Part shown: positions 1 through 7,926 of the stretch, in pieces
Position numbering within the stretch: position 1 is the first letter of the stretch
Layout: each line of letters starts with the position of its first letter
Source of the DNA: Streptomyces sp. SDr-06
GTDB lineage: Bacteria > Actinomycetota > Actinomycetes > Streptomycetales > Streptomycetaceae
Assembly (NCBI RefSeq): GCF_003324565.1
Contig: NZ_QOLA01000008.1
Coordinates: 124,001-188,000, forward strand
Direction of reading: 5' to 3'
DNA length: 64,000 nt
Position numbers and translations under genes: made by a program
The notes under the pieces: model-generated
Databases searched by the model: none
Seen by the model: the letters and a program-made list of their open reading frames with translations, nothing else
What the model was told of the DNA's origin: nothing

Positions 1-1
1 G

Positions 2-856
2 TCCACCGTCAAGAAGCTTCCGGAACCCGTCGCGAACGGGCTCGGCCGGCGCATCGCGGACCAGGTGTGGAAGCGGCGCGGCAAGAGCGTGCTGCGCCTG
101 GAGTCCAACCTGGCGCGGGTCGTCCCGGACGCCACCCCGGACCGGCTCGCGGAGCTCTCCCGGGCCGGAATGCGCTCCTACATGCGGTACTGGATGGAGT
201 CCTTCCGGCTGCCCGCGTGGAGCAAGGAGCGGATGAGGAACGGCTTCGTGCCGCAGGACCTCCACCATCTGACGGAGGGCCTGGCCACCGGGCGCGGCGT
301 CGTCCTGGCCCTGCCCCACATGGGCAACTACGACCTCGCGGGCGCCTGGGTCACCACCAAGCTGGAGACGCCCTTCACCACGGTCGCCGAGCGGCTCAAG
401 CCCGAGACGCTGTACGACCGCTTCGTCGCCTACCGCGAGGGCCTCGGCATGGAGGTCCTGCCGCACACCGGCGGCTCCGCCTTCGGCACGCTGGCCCGGC
501 GGCTGCGCGCGGGCGGCCTGGTCTGCCTGGTGGCCGACCGCGACCTGTCGGCGTCCGGCGTCGAGGTCAAGTTCTTCGGCGAGGCCACCCGGATGCCCGC
601 CGGACCGGCGATGCTGGCCCAGCAGACCGGCGCGCTGCTGCTCCCGGTGACGCTCTGGTACGACGCGTCACCGGTCATGAAGGGCCGGGTGCACCCGCCC
701 GTCGAGGTGCCCGAGACAGGTGACCGGGCGTCCAAAACGGCCTCGATGACCCAGGCGCTGGCGGACGCCTTCGCCACCGGAATCGCCGACCACCCCGAGG
801 ACTGGCACATGCTGCAACGCCTGTGGCTCGCGGACCTGGAGGAGCGACGGCCGTGA
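2..856 (+). CDS. Phosphatidylinositol mannoside acyltransferase (5' end outside window)
   Basis: The reading frame is open from the first base, so the start lies upstream of the window; about 284 residues are visible. The product belongs to the LpxL/HtrB-like acyltransferase family and probably acylates phosphatidylinositol mannosides at the inner membrane. The family HX4D catalytic motif is visible as HMGNYD in the stretch ALPHMGNYDLAGAW. A later conserved stretch (VADRDLSASGVEVKFFGE) also fits. The stop codon overlaps the GTG start of the next gene (GTGA), so the two are translationally coupled. That neighbour is the PimA mannosyltransferase, which supports PIM acylation rather than lipid A acylation. 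Family assignment is firm; the exact acceptor is inferred from context. Confidence 0.9.
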   Translation, partial: STVKKLPEPVANGLGRRIADQVWKRRGKSVLRLESNLARVVPDATPDRLAELSRAGMRSYMRYWMESFRLPAWSKERMRNGFVPQDLHHLTEGLATGRGVVLALPHMGNYDLAGAWVTTKLETPFTTVAERLKPETLYDRFVAYREGLGMEVLPHTGGSAFGTLARRLRAGGLVCLVADRDLSASGVEVKFFGEATRMPAGPAMLAQQTGALLLPVTLWYDASPVMKGRVHPPVEVPETGDRASKTASMTQALADAFATGIADHPEDWHMLQRLWLADLEERRP

Positions 857-2013
857 AGATCGGCATCGTCTGCCCGTACTCGTGGGACGTCCCCGGCGGC
901 GTCCAGTTCCACATCCGCGACCTGGCGGAACATCTGATCCGCCTCGGCCACGAGGTGTCGGTGCTCGCCCCCGCCGACGACGAGACCCCGCTGCCGCCGT
1001 ACGTCGTCTCGGCGGGCCGGGCCGTCCCGGTCCCGTACAACGGCTCGGTGGCGCGGCTCAACTTCGGGTTCCTGTCGGCCGCGCGCGTGCGGCGCTGGCT
1101 GCACGACGGCACCTTCGACGTGATCCACATCCACGAGCCGGCCTCGCCCTCGCTCGGCCTGCTCTCCTGCTGGGCGGCGCAGGGGCCCATCGTGGCGACC
1201 TTCCACACCTCCAACCCCCGCTCGCGCGCGATGATCGCGGCGTACCCGATCCTCCAGCCCGCGCTGGAGAAGATCAGTGCGCGGATCGCGGTCAGCGAGT
1301 ACGCGCGGCGCACGCTGGTGGAGCACCTCGGCGGCGACGCCGTGGTGATCCCCAACGGCGTCGACGTCGACTTCTTCGCGCAGGCCGAGCCGAAGAAGGA
1401 GTGGCAGGGCCAGACCCTCGGCTTCATCGGCCGCATCGACGAGCCCCGCAAGGGCCTGCCGGTCCTGATGAAGGCGCTCCCCGCGATCCTCGCCGAGCGC
1501 CCCGAGACGCGGCTGCTGGTCGCGGGCCGTGGGGACGAGGAGGAGGCGGTGGCGTCGCTGCCGCCCGGGATGCGCTCGCGGGTCGAGTTCCTGGGCATGG
1601 TGAGCGACGAGGACAAGGCGCGGCTGCTGCGCAGCGTCGACGTGTACGTCGCCCCCAACACCGGCGGCGAGAGCTTCGGGATCATCCTGGTCGAGGCGCT
1701 GTCGGCGGGGGCCGCGGTGCTGGCCAGCGACCTGGACGCGTTCGCGCAGGTGCTGGACCAGGGCGCGGCGGGCGACCTCTTCGCCAACGAGGATGCCGAC
1801 GCGCTGGCCGCCGCCGCGGTCCGCCTGCTCGCCGACCCGGCCCGCCGCGCGGGCCTGAGCGAACGCGGCTCGGCCCATGTGCGGCGCTTCGACTGGGCGA
1901 CCGTCGGTGCGGACATCCTCGCGGTGTACGAGACGGTGACGCACGGGGCCGCCGCGGTGGCGACGGACGAACGCACCGGGTTCCGGGCGCGGTTCGGGCT
2001 GGCCCGGGACTGA
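853..2013 (+). CDS. pimA: PimA-type phosphatidylinositol alpha-mannosyltransferase
   Basis: A 386-residue GT4 (GT-B fold) glycosyltransferase that should transfer mannose from GDP-mannose to phosphatidylinositol at the cytoplasmic face of the membrane, the first step of PIM synthesis. The N-terminal VKIGIVCPYSWDVPGG is the family start. The nucleotide-sugar region GRIDEPRKGLPVL and the EX7E-type motif around GESFGIILVEAL (residues about 270-290) are present. I chose GTG at 853 because it overlaps the preceding stop by two bases and begins exactly at the conserved N-terminus; an upstream in-frame start at 823 would add residues unlike the family. It forms an operon with the acyltransferase. 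Confidence 0.92.
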   Translation: MKIGIVCPYSWDVPGGVQFHIRDLAEHLIRLGHEVSVLAPADDETPLPPYVVSAGRAVPVPYNGSVARLNFGFLSAARVRRWLHDGTFDVIHIHEPASPSLGLLSCWAAQGPIVATFHTSNPRSRAMIAAYPILQPALEKISARIAVSEYARRTLVEHLGGDAVVIPNGVDVDFFAQAEPKKEWQGQTLGFIGRIDEPRKGLPVLMKALPAILAERPETRLLVAGRGDEEEAVASLPPGMRSRVEFLGMVSDEDKARLLRSVDVYVAPNTGGESFGIILVEALSAGAAVLASDLDAFAQVLDQGAAGDLFANEDADALAAAAVRLLADPARRAGLSERGSAHVRRFDWATVGADILAVYETVTHGAAAVATDERTGFRARFGLARD

Positions 2014-2320
2014 ATCCGGCCCCTCAGGGCGGCCCCGTCGTGCCGGACGCGCCCAAGCGCCGCGGTCGGTGCGAGGGGTGCAGGATCGGCACCGTCCCGG
2101 TGGCATGCCCCACGTACCCGTACGGCAGGGGCAGCGTGCCCGGCCCGGCACGGCCCCTTGCCCTTCTCAACCGGCCCGCGTCCACGGCCCGTTGCCCCTG
2201 TCCCTCGACCGCGTGCGGTGAGGGGGCCCCGGTCTTCCGCGCGGTTTCCGGCCGTCCGGAAGCGGGCCGCCGCGAACGGCCGCGACGGCGCCGCCCGGCG
2301 CCCCGGTAGCCTTGCGGCCC
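2014..2320. other. Intergenic stretch with no recognised gene
   Basis: About 307 bases of GC-rich DNA between pimA and the next gene. Open frames here lack credible starts and family resemblance. No long inverted repeat was seen. The last 20 bases carry TAGCCT at 2306-2311, a likely -10 element for the following gene. Confidence 0.5.
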
Positions 2321-2866
2321 GTGACCGCAACCCTCATCTGGATCGTCGTCGCCCTCGTCGCGATCGGCCTCTATCTCAGCTGGACCGCCGGCCGGCTCGA
2401 CCGGCTGCACGCCCGCATCGACGCCGCCCGGGCGGCCCTGGACGCCCAACTGCTGCGCCGCGCCTCGGTCACCCAGGAACTGGCGACCAGCGGAGTGCTC
2501 GACCCGGCCGCCTCGATCGTCCTGTACGAGGCCGCGCACGCGGCGCGCCAGGCGGAGGAGGAGCACCGGGAGGTCGCCGAGAGCGAGCTCAGCCAGGCGC
2601 TGCGGGCGGTCTTCGGGGAGCCCGCGCAGGTCGACGCCGTACGGGAGGCGCCGGGCGGCGTGGAGGCCGCCGAGGAACTGGCCCAGGCGGTGCGCAGGGT
2701 GCCGATGGCACGGCGCTTCCACAACGACGCCGTCCGGGCCGCGCGGGCGCTGCGCACGCACCGCACGGTGCGCTGGTTCCGGCTCGCGGGCCACGCGCCG
2801 TTCCCGCTCGCCTTCGAGATGGACGACGAGCCTCCGACCGCCCTCGCCGACCGCCCGGGCAGCTGA
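2321..2866 (+). CDS. Small membrane-anchored protein of unknown function
   Basis: A 181-residue protein with one N-terminal membrane helix (residues about 4-24, TLIWIVVALVAIGLYLSW). The cytoplasmic part is helical and rich in Ala, Arg and Glu, with coiled-coil-like stretches (LDRLHARIDAARAALDAQLLRR). I do not recognise a catalytic motif. GTG 2321 is preferred over TTG 2312: TAGCCT at 2306-2311 would place transcription close to the GTG, so the message may be leaderless or nearly so. I recall a similar gene at this position in other Streptomyces, but its role is unknown to me. Confidence 0.75.
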   Translation: MTATLIWIVVALVAIGLYLSWTAGRLDRLHARIDAARAALDAQLLRRASVTQELATSGVLDPAASIVLYEAAHAARQAEEEHREVAESELSQALRAVFGEPAQVDAVREAPGGVEAAEELAQAVRRVPMARRFHNDAVRAARALRTHRTVRWFRLAGHAPFPLAFEMDDEPPTALADRPGS

Positions 2867-2934
2867 CGCCCCGGGCCGAGGGGGACGCACCGAGCGGCGA
2901 AAACGATCCACCGGGTACGCATTGGCCCTTGATG

Positions 2935-2950
2935 TGGACTGGTCCACCAG
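2935..2950. promoter_or_regulatory. Candidate operator upstream of pdxS
   Basis: TGGAC-TG-GTCCA (2935-2946) is a perfect palindrome with five-base arms. It overlaps a second inverted repeat, CTGG-TCCA-CCAG (2939-2950). It lies about 55 bases before pdxS, directly after TTGATG, which could be a -35 element. In other actinobacteria pdxST is controlled by the MocR-type PdxR; binding here is inference. Confidence 0.4.
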
Positions 2951-3000
2951 GGTTCTCTCGGGGACAGCAGAATCCCTTCTTCACCCAGTGAGGTCGCTCC

Positions 3001-3921
3001 GTGTCCAGCACGCCTTCCAGCACCCCCCAGTCCGACAGCCCCGCCATCGGCACCGCGCGCGTCAAGCGCGGCATGGCCGAGCAGCTCAAGGGCGGCGTGA
3101 TCATGGACGTGGTCAACGCCGAGCAGGCGAAGATCGCCGAGGACGCGGGCGCCGTCGCCGTCATGGCCCTGGAGCGGGTTCCGGCCGACATCCGCAAGGA
3201 CGGCGGCGTGGCCCGGATGTCCGACCCGAACATGATCGAGGAGATCATCGGCGCGGTCTCCATCCCCGTGATGGCCAAGTCCCGCATCGGCCACTTCGTC
3301 GAGGCCCAGGTCCTGCAGTCCCTCGGCGTCGATTACATCGACGAGTCCGAGGTCCTCACCCCGGCCGACGAGGTCAACCACAGCGACAAGTTCGCCTTCA
3401 CCACGCCGTTCGTGTGCGGCGCCACCAACCTGGGCGAGGCCCTGCGCCGCATCGCCGAGGGCGCGGCCATGATCCGCTCCAAGGGCGAGGCCGGCACCGG
3501 CAACGTCGTCGAGGCCGTCCGCCACCTGCGCCAGATCAAGAACGAGATCGCCAAGCTGCGCGGCTTCGACAACAACGAGCTGTACGCCGCCGCCAAGGAG
3601 CTGCGCGCCCCGTACGAGCTGGTCAAGGAGGTCGCCGAGCTCGGCAAGCTCCCCGTGGTGCTGTTCTCGGCCGGTGGCGTGGCCACCCCCGCCGACGCCG
3701 CGCTGATGCGCCAGCTCGGCGCCGAGGGCGTCTTCGTCGGCTCGGGCATCTTCAAGTCGGGCGACCCGGCCAAGCGCGCCGCCGCCATCGTGAAGGCCAC
3801 CACCTTCTTCGACGACCCGAAGATCATCGCGGACGCCTCCCGCAACCTGGGCGAGGCCATGGTCGGCATCAACTGCGACACCCTGCCCGAGACCGAGCGC
3901 TACGCCAACCGCGGCTGGTAG
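3001..3921 (+). CDS. pdxS: Pyridoxal 5'-phosphate synthase, synthase subunit PdxS
   Basis: A 306-residue (beta/alpha)8 barrel. It builds pyridoxal 5'-phosphate from ribose 5-phosphate, glyceraldehyde 3-phosphate and ammonia delivered by PdxT; the complex is 12+12 in the cytoplasm. Family signatures are nearly unbroken: GGVIMDVVNAEQAKIAEDAG, RVPADIRKDGGVARMSDP, and VMAKSRIGHFVEAQ with the active-site lysine region. The GTG start at 3001 has GAGG at 2990-2993 seven bases upstream. The stop is followed six bases later by pdxT, so the two are one transcript. Length is normal. Confidence 0.98.
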   Translation: MSSTPSSTPQSDSPAIGTARVKRGMAEQLKGGVIMDVVNAEQAKIAEDAGAVAVMALERVPADIRKDGGVARMSDPNMIEEIIGAVSIPVMAKSRIGHFVEAQVLQSLGVDYIDESEVLTPADEVNHSDKFAFTTPFVCGATNLGEALRRIAEGAAMIRSKGEAGTGNVVEAVRHLRQIKNEIAKLRGFDNNELYAAAKELRAPYELVKEVAELGKLPVVLFSAGGVATPADAALMRQLGAEGVFVGSGIFKSGDPAKRAAAIVKATTFFDDPKIIADASRNLGEAMVGINCDTLPETERYANRGW

Positions 3922-3927
3922 TCACCC

Positions 3928-4512
3928 ATGAACACCCCTGTGATCGGTGTCCTGGCCCTCCAGGGCGACGTACGGGAGCACCTCATCGCCCTGGCCGCGG
4001 CGGACGCCGTGGCCAGGCCGGTGCGGCGCCCCGAGGAACTCGCCGAGGTGGACGGCCTGGTCATCCCCGGCGGCGAGTCCACCACCATCTCCAAGCTCGC
4101 CGCGCTCTTCGGCATGCTGGAGCCGCTGCGCGAGCGGGTCCGCGCGGGCATGCCCGTGTACGGCACCTGCGCCGGGCTGATCATGCTCGCCGAGAAGATC
4201 CTCGACCCGCGTTCGGGTCAGGAGACCATCGGCGGCATCGAGATGATCGTCCGCCGCAACGCCTTCGGCCGCCAGAACGAGTCGTTCGAGGCGACCGTGG
4301 ACGTCACGGGCGTCGGCCCGGTGGAGGGCGTCTTCATCCGCGCCCCCTGGGTCGAGTCCGTGGGCGCCGAGGCCGAGGTGCTCGCCGAGCACGGCGGCCA
4401 CATCGTCGCCGTCCGCCAGCGGAACGCGCTGGCGACCTCGTTCCACCCCGAGCTGACCGGCGACCACCGCATGCACGCGCTGTTCGTCGACATGGTGCGC
4501 GCCGCCGCTTGA
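3928..4512 (+). CDS. pdxT: Pyridoxal 5'-phosphate synthase, glutaminase subunit PdxT
   Basis: A 194-residue class I glutamine amidotransferase that releases ammonia from glutamine for PdxS. The Cys-His-Glu triad regions are visible: GTCAGLI carries the nucleophile, and the His-Glu pair is in SFHPELTG near the C-terminus. GGEST near residues 49-53 is the PdxT glutamine-binding motif. The ATG is six bases after pdxS, confirming the pair. Length is normal. Confidence 0.97.
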   Translation: MNTPVIGVLALQGDVREHLIALAAADAVARPVRRPEELAEVDGLVIPGGESTTISKLAALFGMLEPLRERVRAGMPVYGTCAGLIMLAEKILDPRSGQETIGGIEMIVRRNAFGRQNESFEATVDVTGVGPVEGVFIRAPWVESVGAEAEVLAEHGGHIVAVRQRNALATSFHPELTGDHRMHALFVDMVRAAA

Positions 4513-4520
4513 GGAACGTC

Positions 4521-4547
4521 CGCCCGGCACTCCGAGAGGGCCGGGCG
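4521..4547 (+). terminator. Weak hairpin after pdxT
   Basis: CGCCCGGC and GCCGGGCG form an eight-base stem with an 11-base loop just after the pdxT stop. There is no T-run. It may slow or end pdxST transcription before the YebC gene. Confidence 0.4.
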
Positions 4548-4618
4548 ACGGGTGGGCCGGGTCCCGGTAGGATCTCTGCCGAACGACGCAGAATGGGTTA
4601 CGCGAAGGAGACAGGCAG

Positions 4619-5371
4619 ATGTCCGGCCACTCTAAATGGGCTACGACGAAGCACAAGAAGGCCGTGATCGATGCCAAGCGCGGCAAGCTCTTCGCGAAGC
4701 TGATCAAGAACATCGAGGTCGCGGCCCGCACCGGCGGCGCCGACATCGACGGCAACCCGACGCTCTTCGACGCCGTGCAGAAGGCCAAGAAGCAGTCGGT
4801 GCCCAACAAGAACATCGACTCCGCGCTCAAGCGCGGTGCCGGTCTCGAGGCGGGCGGTGCCGACTACGAGACGATCATGTACGAGGGTTACGGCCCGAAC
4901 GGTGTCGCGGTGCTCATCGAGTGCCTCACCGACAACCGCAACCGTGCCGCCTCCGACGTACGTGTCGCGATGACCCGCAACGGCGGCAACATGGCCGACC
5001 CGGGCTCGGTTTCGTACCTCTTCAACCGCAAGGGCGTCATCGTCCTGCCCAAGGGCGAGCTCTCCGAGGACGACGTCCTGGACGCCGTTCTGGACGCGGG
5101 TGCGGAGGAAGTCAACGACCTCGGTGAGTCCTTCGAGATCATCTCCGAGGCGACCGACCTGGTCGCGGTCCGCACCGCGCTCCAGGAGGCCGGCATCGAC
5201 TACGACTCGGCCGACTCCAACTTCGTCCCGACCATGCAGGTCGAGCTGGACGAAGAGGGCGCCCGGAAGATCTTCAAGCTGATCGACGCGCTGGAGGACA
5301 GCGACGACGTGCAGAACGTCTTCGCCAACTTCGACGTCTCCGACGAGGTCATGGAGAAGGTCGACGCGTAG
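4619..5371 (+). CDS. YebC/PmpR family transcriptional regulator
   Basis: A 250-residue YebC/PmpR family protein. Members act as DNA-binding regulators, and some are reported to help ribosomes on difficult sequences. The N-terminus MSGHSKWATTKHKKAVIDAKRGKLF is the family hallmark, followed by the acidic second and third domains. ATG 4619 has AAGGAG about eight bases upstream. It sits between pdxST and ruvC as is common in actinobacteria; the strong inverted repeat after it suggests it is not co-transcribed with ruvCAB. Its target genes cannot be read from the sequence. Confidence 0.93.
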   Translation: MSGHSKWATTKHKKAVIDAKRGKLFAKLIKNIEVAARTGGADIDGNPTLFDAVQKAKKQSVPNKNIDSALKRGAGLEAGGADYETIMYEGYGPNGVAVLIECLTDNRNRAASDVRVAMTRNGGNMADPGSVSYLFNRKGVIVLPKGELSEDDVLDAVLDAGAEEVNDLGESFEIISEATDLVAVRTALQEAGIDYDSADSNFVPTMQVELDEEGARKIFKLIDALEDSDDVQNVFANFDVSDEVMEKVDA

Positions 5372-5394
5372 CGCTGCCGCGCTCCGAGCGGTTT

Positions 5395-5430
5395 CGGCGG
5401 GCCGATGGGACACGTCCCATCGGCCCGCCG
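5395..5430 (+). terminator. Strong terminator after the YebC gene
   Basis: A perfect inverted repeat with arms at 5395-5411 and 5414-5430 (CGGCGGGCCGATGGGAC and its complement). It ends four bases before the ruvC promoter element, so it isolates the ruvCAB unit from the gene upstream. Confidence 0.85.
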
Positions 5431-5433
5431 CCG

Positions 5434-5456
5434 TTGTCAGTGGCAGCGGATAGCCT
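5434..5456 (+). promoter_or_regulatory. RecA-NDp (PafBC-type) DNA-damage promoter of ruvCAB
   Basis: TTGTCAGTG (5434-5442), eight bases, then TAGCCT (5451-5456). This exactly fits the mycobacterial RecA-independent DNA-damage promoter consensus TTGTCRGTG-N8-TAnnnT, which in mycobacteria is activated by PafBC. Expected transcription start is about 5463, leaving room for the ribosome site of ruvC. Function in this organism is inference. Confidence 0.8.
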
Positions 5457-5490
5457 GGCGGGAAGTCAAAGATCACCGAGGGGAGGGGCC

Positions 5491-6021
5491 GTGCGCGTAC
5501 TTGGGGTGGACCCCGGTCTGACGCGGTGCGGCGTGGGTGTCGTCGAGGGGGTCGCGGGGCGGCCCCTGACGATGCTCGGCGTCGGTGTCGTACGGACCCC
5601 GGCGGACGCCGAGTTGGGCCACCGCCTCGTCGCCATCGAGCGCGGCATCGAGGAGTGGCTCGACGCGCACCGGCCCGAATGCGTCGCCGTGGAGCGGGTG
5701 TTCAGCCAGCACAACGTGCGCACCGTGATGGGCACCGCCCAGGCGAGCGCGGTCGCCATGCTGTGCGCCTCCCGGCGCGGCATCCCCGTGGCCCTGCACA
5801 CACCCAGCGAGGTCAAGGCCGCCGTCACCGGCAGCGGCCGGGCCGACAAGGCGCAGGTCGGCGCCATGGTGACCCGGTTGCTCCGGCTCGCCGCGCCGCC
5901 CAGGCCGGCCGACGCGGCCGACGCGCTCGCCCTCGCCATCTGCCACATCTGGCGCGCCCCCGCGCTCAACCGGCTCCAACAGGCCCACGCCCAGCACTCC
6001 GTCCGGAAGGTCACCCGATGA
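5491..6021 (+). CDS. ruvC: Holliday junction endonuclease RuvC
   Basis: A 176-residue RNase H-fold nuclease that resolves Holliday junctions together with RuvAB. The N-terminal VRVLGVDPGLTRCG contains the first catalytic Asp (residue 7). CVAVERVF carries the catalytic Glu, and RPADAADALALAICH supplies the C-terminal Asp residues. GTG 5491 is chosen because GGGGAGGGG lies just upstream and the family N-terminus starts there; a TTG at 5434 in the same frame is part of the promoter. The stop overlaps ruvA (ATGA). Confidence 0.96.
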   Translation: MRVLGVDPGLTRCGVGVVEGVAGRPLTMLGVGVVRTPADAELGHRLVAIERGIEEWLDAHRPECVAVERVFSQHNVRTVMGTAQASAVAMLCASRRGIPVALHTPSEVKAAVTGSGRADKAQVGAMVTRLLRLAAPPRPADAADALALAICHIWRAPALNRLQQAHAQHSVRKVTR

Positions 6022-6623
6022 TCGCCTTCGTCAGCGGCCCGGTCGCCGCCCTCGCTCCCGACACCGCGGTGATCGAGGTCGGCGGCGTCGGCATGGCCCT
6101 CCAGTGCACGCCCAACACCCTGGCCGAACTGCGCGTCGGCCAGCACGCCAAGCTCGCCACCTCCCTGGTCGTCCGGGAGGACTCGCTCACCCTGTACGGC
6201 TTCGCCGACGACGACGAGAAGCAGGTCTTCGAGCTGCTCCAGACCGCCAACGGCGTCGGCCCCCGGCTCGCCCAGGCGGTGCTCTCCGTGCACACCCCGG
6301 ACGTGCTGCGCCGCGCCTTCGCCAGCGGTGACGAGAAGGCGCTCACGGCGGTGCCCGGCATCGGCAAGAAGGGGGCCCAGAAGCTCCTCATCGAGCTGAA
6401 GGACCGGCTCGGCGCGCCCGTCGGCACCGCCCCGGCCGTCGGCGCCCCGGTCACCTCGGGCTGGCGCGACCAGCTGCACGCGGCCCTGATCGGGCTCGGG
6501 TACGCGACCCGCGAGGCCGACGAGGCGGTCGCCGCGGTGGCGCCGCAGGCCGAGGCCGCCCAGCAGCCGAACATCGGCGCCCTCCTCAAGGCCGCCCTGC
6601 AGACCCTCAACCGTGCCCGCTGA
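6018..6623 (+). CDS. ruvA: Holliday junction DNA helicase subunit RuvA
   Basis: A 201-residue protein that binds four-way junctions as tetramers and loads RuvB. The N-terminal OB-fold begins MIAFVSGPVAALAPDTAVIE. Two helix-hairpin-helix motifs follow (NGVGPRLAQAVLS and VPGIGKKGAQKLLIELKDRL). A C-terminal domain that contacts RuvB follows a Pro/Ala linker. The ATG overlaps the ruvC stop by four bases, which implies translational coupling. Confidence 0.96.
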   Translation: MIAFVSGPVAALAPDTAVIEVGGVGMALQCTPNTLAELRVGQHAKLATSLVVREDSLTLYGFADDDEKQVFELLQTANGVGPRLAQAVLSVHTPDVLRRAFASGDEKALTAVPGIGKKGAQKLLIELKDRLGAPVGTAPAVGAPVTSGWRDQLHAALIGLGYATREADEAVAAVAPQAEAAQQPNIGALLKAALQTLNRAR

Positions 6624-6670
6624 GCCCGCACCCGCACCACCCATCGCGACCACGATCCGAGGCACACGTC

Positions 6671-7762
6671 ATGAACTGGGAAGACAGCTCCGACACGGCG
6701 GATCTGTCCGCGACGGCCGGGGACCGCCTGGTCGGGGCCGACGCCGACGGCGAGGACACCGCCGTCGAGGCGGCCCTGCGCCCCAAGGACCTGGAGGAGT
6801 TCGTCGGCCAGGAGAAGGTCCGCGAACAGCTCGACCTGGTCCTGCGGGCGGCCCGCGCCCGCGGCGCCACCGCCGACCACGTGCTGCTCTCCGGCGCCCC
6901 CGGCCTCGGCAAGACCACCCTGTCGATGATCATCGCGGCCGAGATGGGCGCCCCCATCCGCATCACCAGCGGCCCCGCCATCCAGCACGCCGGCGACCTC
7001 GCCGCGATCCTCTCCTCCCTCCAGGAGGGCGAGGTCCTCTTCCTCGACGAGATCCACCGGATGTCGCGCCCGGCCGAGGAGATGCTCTACATGGCGATGG
7101 AGGACTTCCGCGTCGACGTCATCGTCGGCAAGGGCCCCGGCGCCACCGCCATCCCGCTGGAGCTGCCGCCCTTCACCCTGGTGGGCGCCACCACCCGGGC
7201 CGGTCTGCTGCCGCCCCCGCTGCGCGACCGCTTCGGCTTCACCGGGCACATGGAGTTCTACGAACCGTCCGAGCTGGAGCGGGTCATCCACCGCTCGGCC
7301 CGCCTGCTCGACGTGGAGATCGACTCCGGCGGCGCCGCCGAGATCGCGGGCCGCTCCCGCGGCACCCCGCGCATCGCCAACCGGCTGCTGCGCCGCGTCC
7401 GCGACTACGCCCAGGTCAAGGCCGACGGCGTCATCACTCCCGAGATCGCCTCGGTGGCCCTCGGGGTGTACGAGGTCGACGCCCGCGGTCTGGACCGCCT
7501 GGACCGGGCCGTGCTCCAGGCCCTCCTGAAGCTGTTCGGCGGGGGCCCGGTGGGCCTGTCCACGCTGGCGGTCGCGGTGGGGGAGGAGCGCGAGACGGTG
7601 GAGGAGGTGGCCGAGCCCTTCCTGGTCCGCGAGGGCCTGCTCGCCCGCACCCCGCGCGGCCGGGTGGCGACGCCCGCGGCCTGGGCCCACCTCGGGCTCG
7701 TACCGCCGCAGCAGGGCGGCGGCGCGCCAGGAAGCGGACAACAGGGGCTCTTCGGGGCGTGA
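6671..7762 (+). CDS. ruvB: Holliday junction branch-migration ATPase RuvB
   Basis: A 363-residue AAA+ motor. Walker A is GAPGLGKTTLS and Walker B is LFLDEIHRM; the arginine-finger region PPPLRDRFG and the C-terminal winged helix (GPVGLSTLAVAVGEERETVEEVAEPFLV) are intact. It starts at ATG 6671, 47 bases after ruvA. Together with ruvC and ruvA it forms a complete resolvasome operon under the damage-type promoter at 5434. Confidence 0.97.
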   Translation: MNWEDSSDTADLSATAGDRLVGADADGEDTAVEAALRPKDLEEFVGQEKVREQLDLVLRAARARGATADHVLLSGAPGLGKTTLSMIIAAEMGAPIRITSGPAIQHAGDLAAILSSLQEGEVLFLDEIHRMSRPAEEMLYMAMEDFRVDVIVGKGPGATAIPLELPPFTLVGATTRAGLLPPPLRDRFGFTGHMEFYEPSELERVIHRSARLLDVEIDSGGAAEIAGRSRGTPRIANRLLRRVRDYAQVKADGVITPEIASVALGVYEVDARGLDRLDRAVLQALLKLFGGGPVGLSTLAVAVGEERETVEEVAEPFLVREGLLARTPRGRVATPAAWAHLGLVPPQQGGGAPGSGQQGLFGA

Positions 7763-7809
7763 CGGCGCGGAGGGTCGCACCCGGAGGAACCCCGGTGGGA
7801 TGCTGGGCG

Positions 7810-7839
7810 TTGTTCCATCTGTGCGGACTCGCTTAGACT
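7810..7839 (+). promoter_or_regulatory. Candidate promoter of yajC-secDF
   Basis: TTGTTC (7810-7815), an 18-base spacer and TAGACT (7834-7839) fit a principal-sigma promoter. The expected start of transcription coincides with an in-frame ATG at 7846, which raises the question of a leaderless longer YajC. Confidence 0.6.
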
Positions 7840-7926
7840 CCGCCGATGCCGCCCTTCCAGGCCGGCGTACCCACCCCCGAAGATCAGGCCGCGATCGATC
7901 GCGGTCGTGCGAAGGAAGTTCCCCCC

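Noticed and set aside
430..2330. Long minus-strand open frames over the acyltransferase and pimA
   Set aside because: Arg/Gly/Ala-rich shadows with no recognisable domain; the plus-strand genes are clear.
5434..5490. TTG 5434 as ruvC start
   Set aside because: It lies inside the promoter motif; GTG 5491 has a ribosome site and begins the RuvC family sequence.
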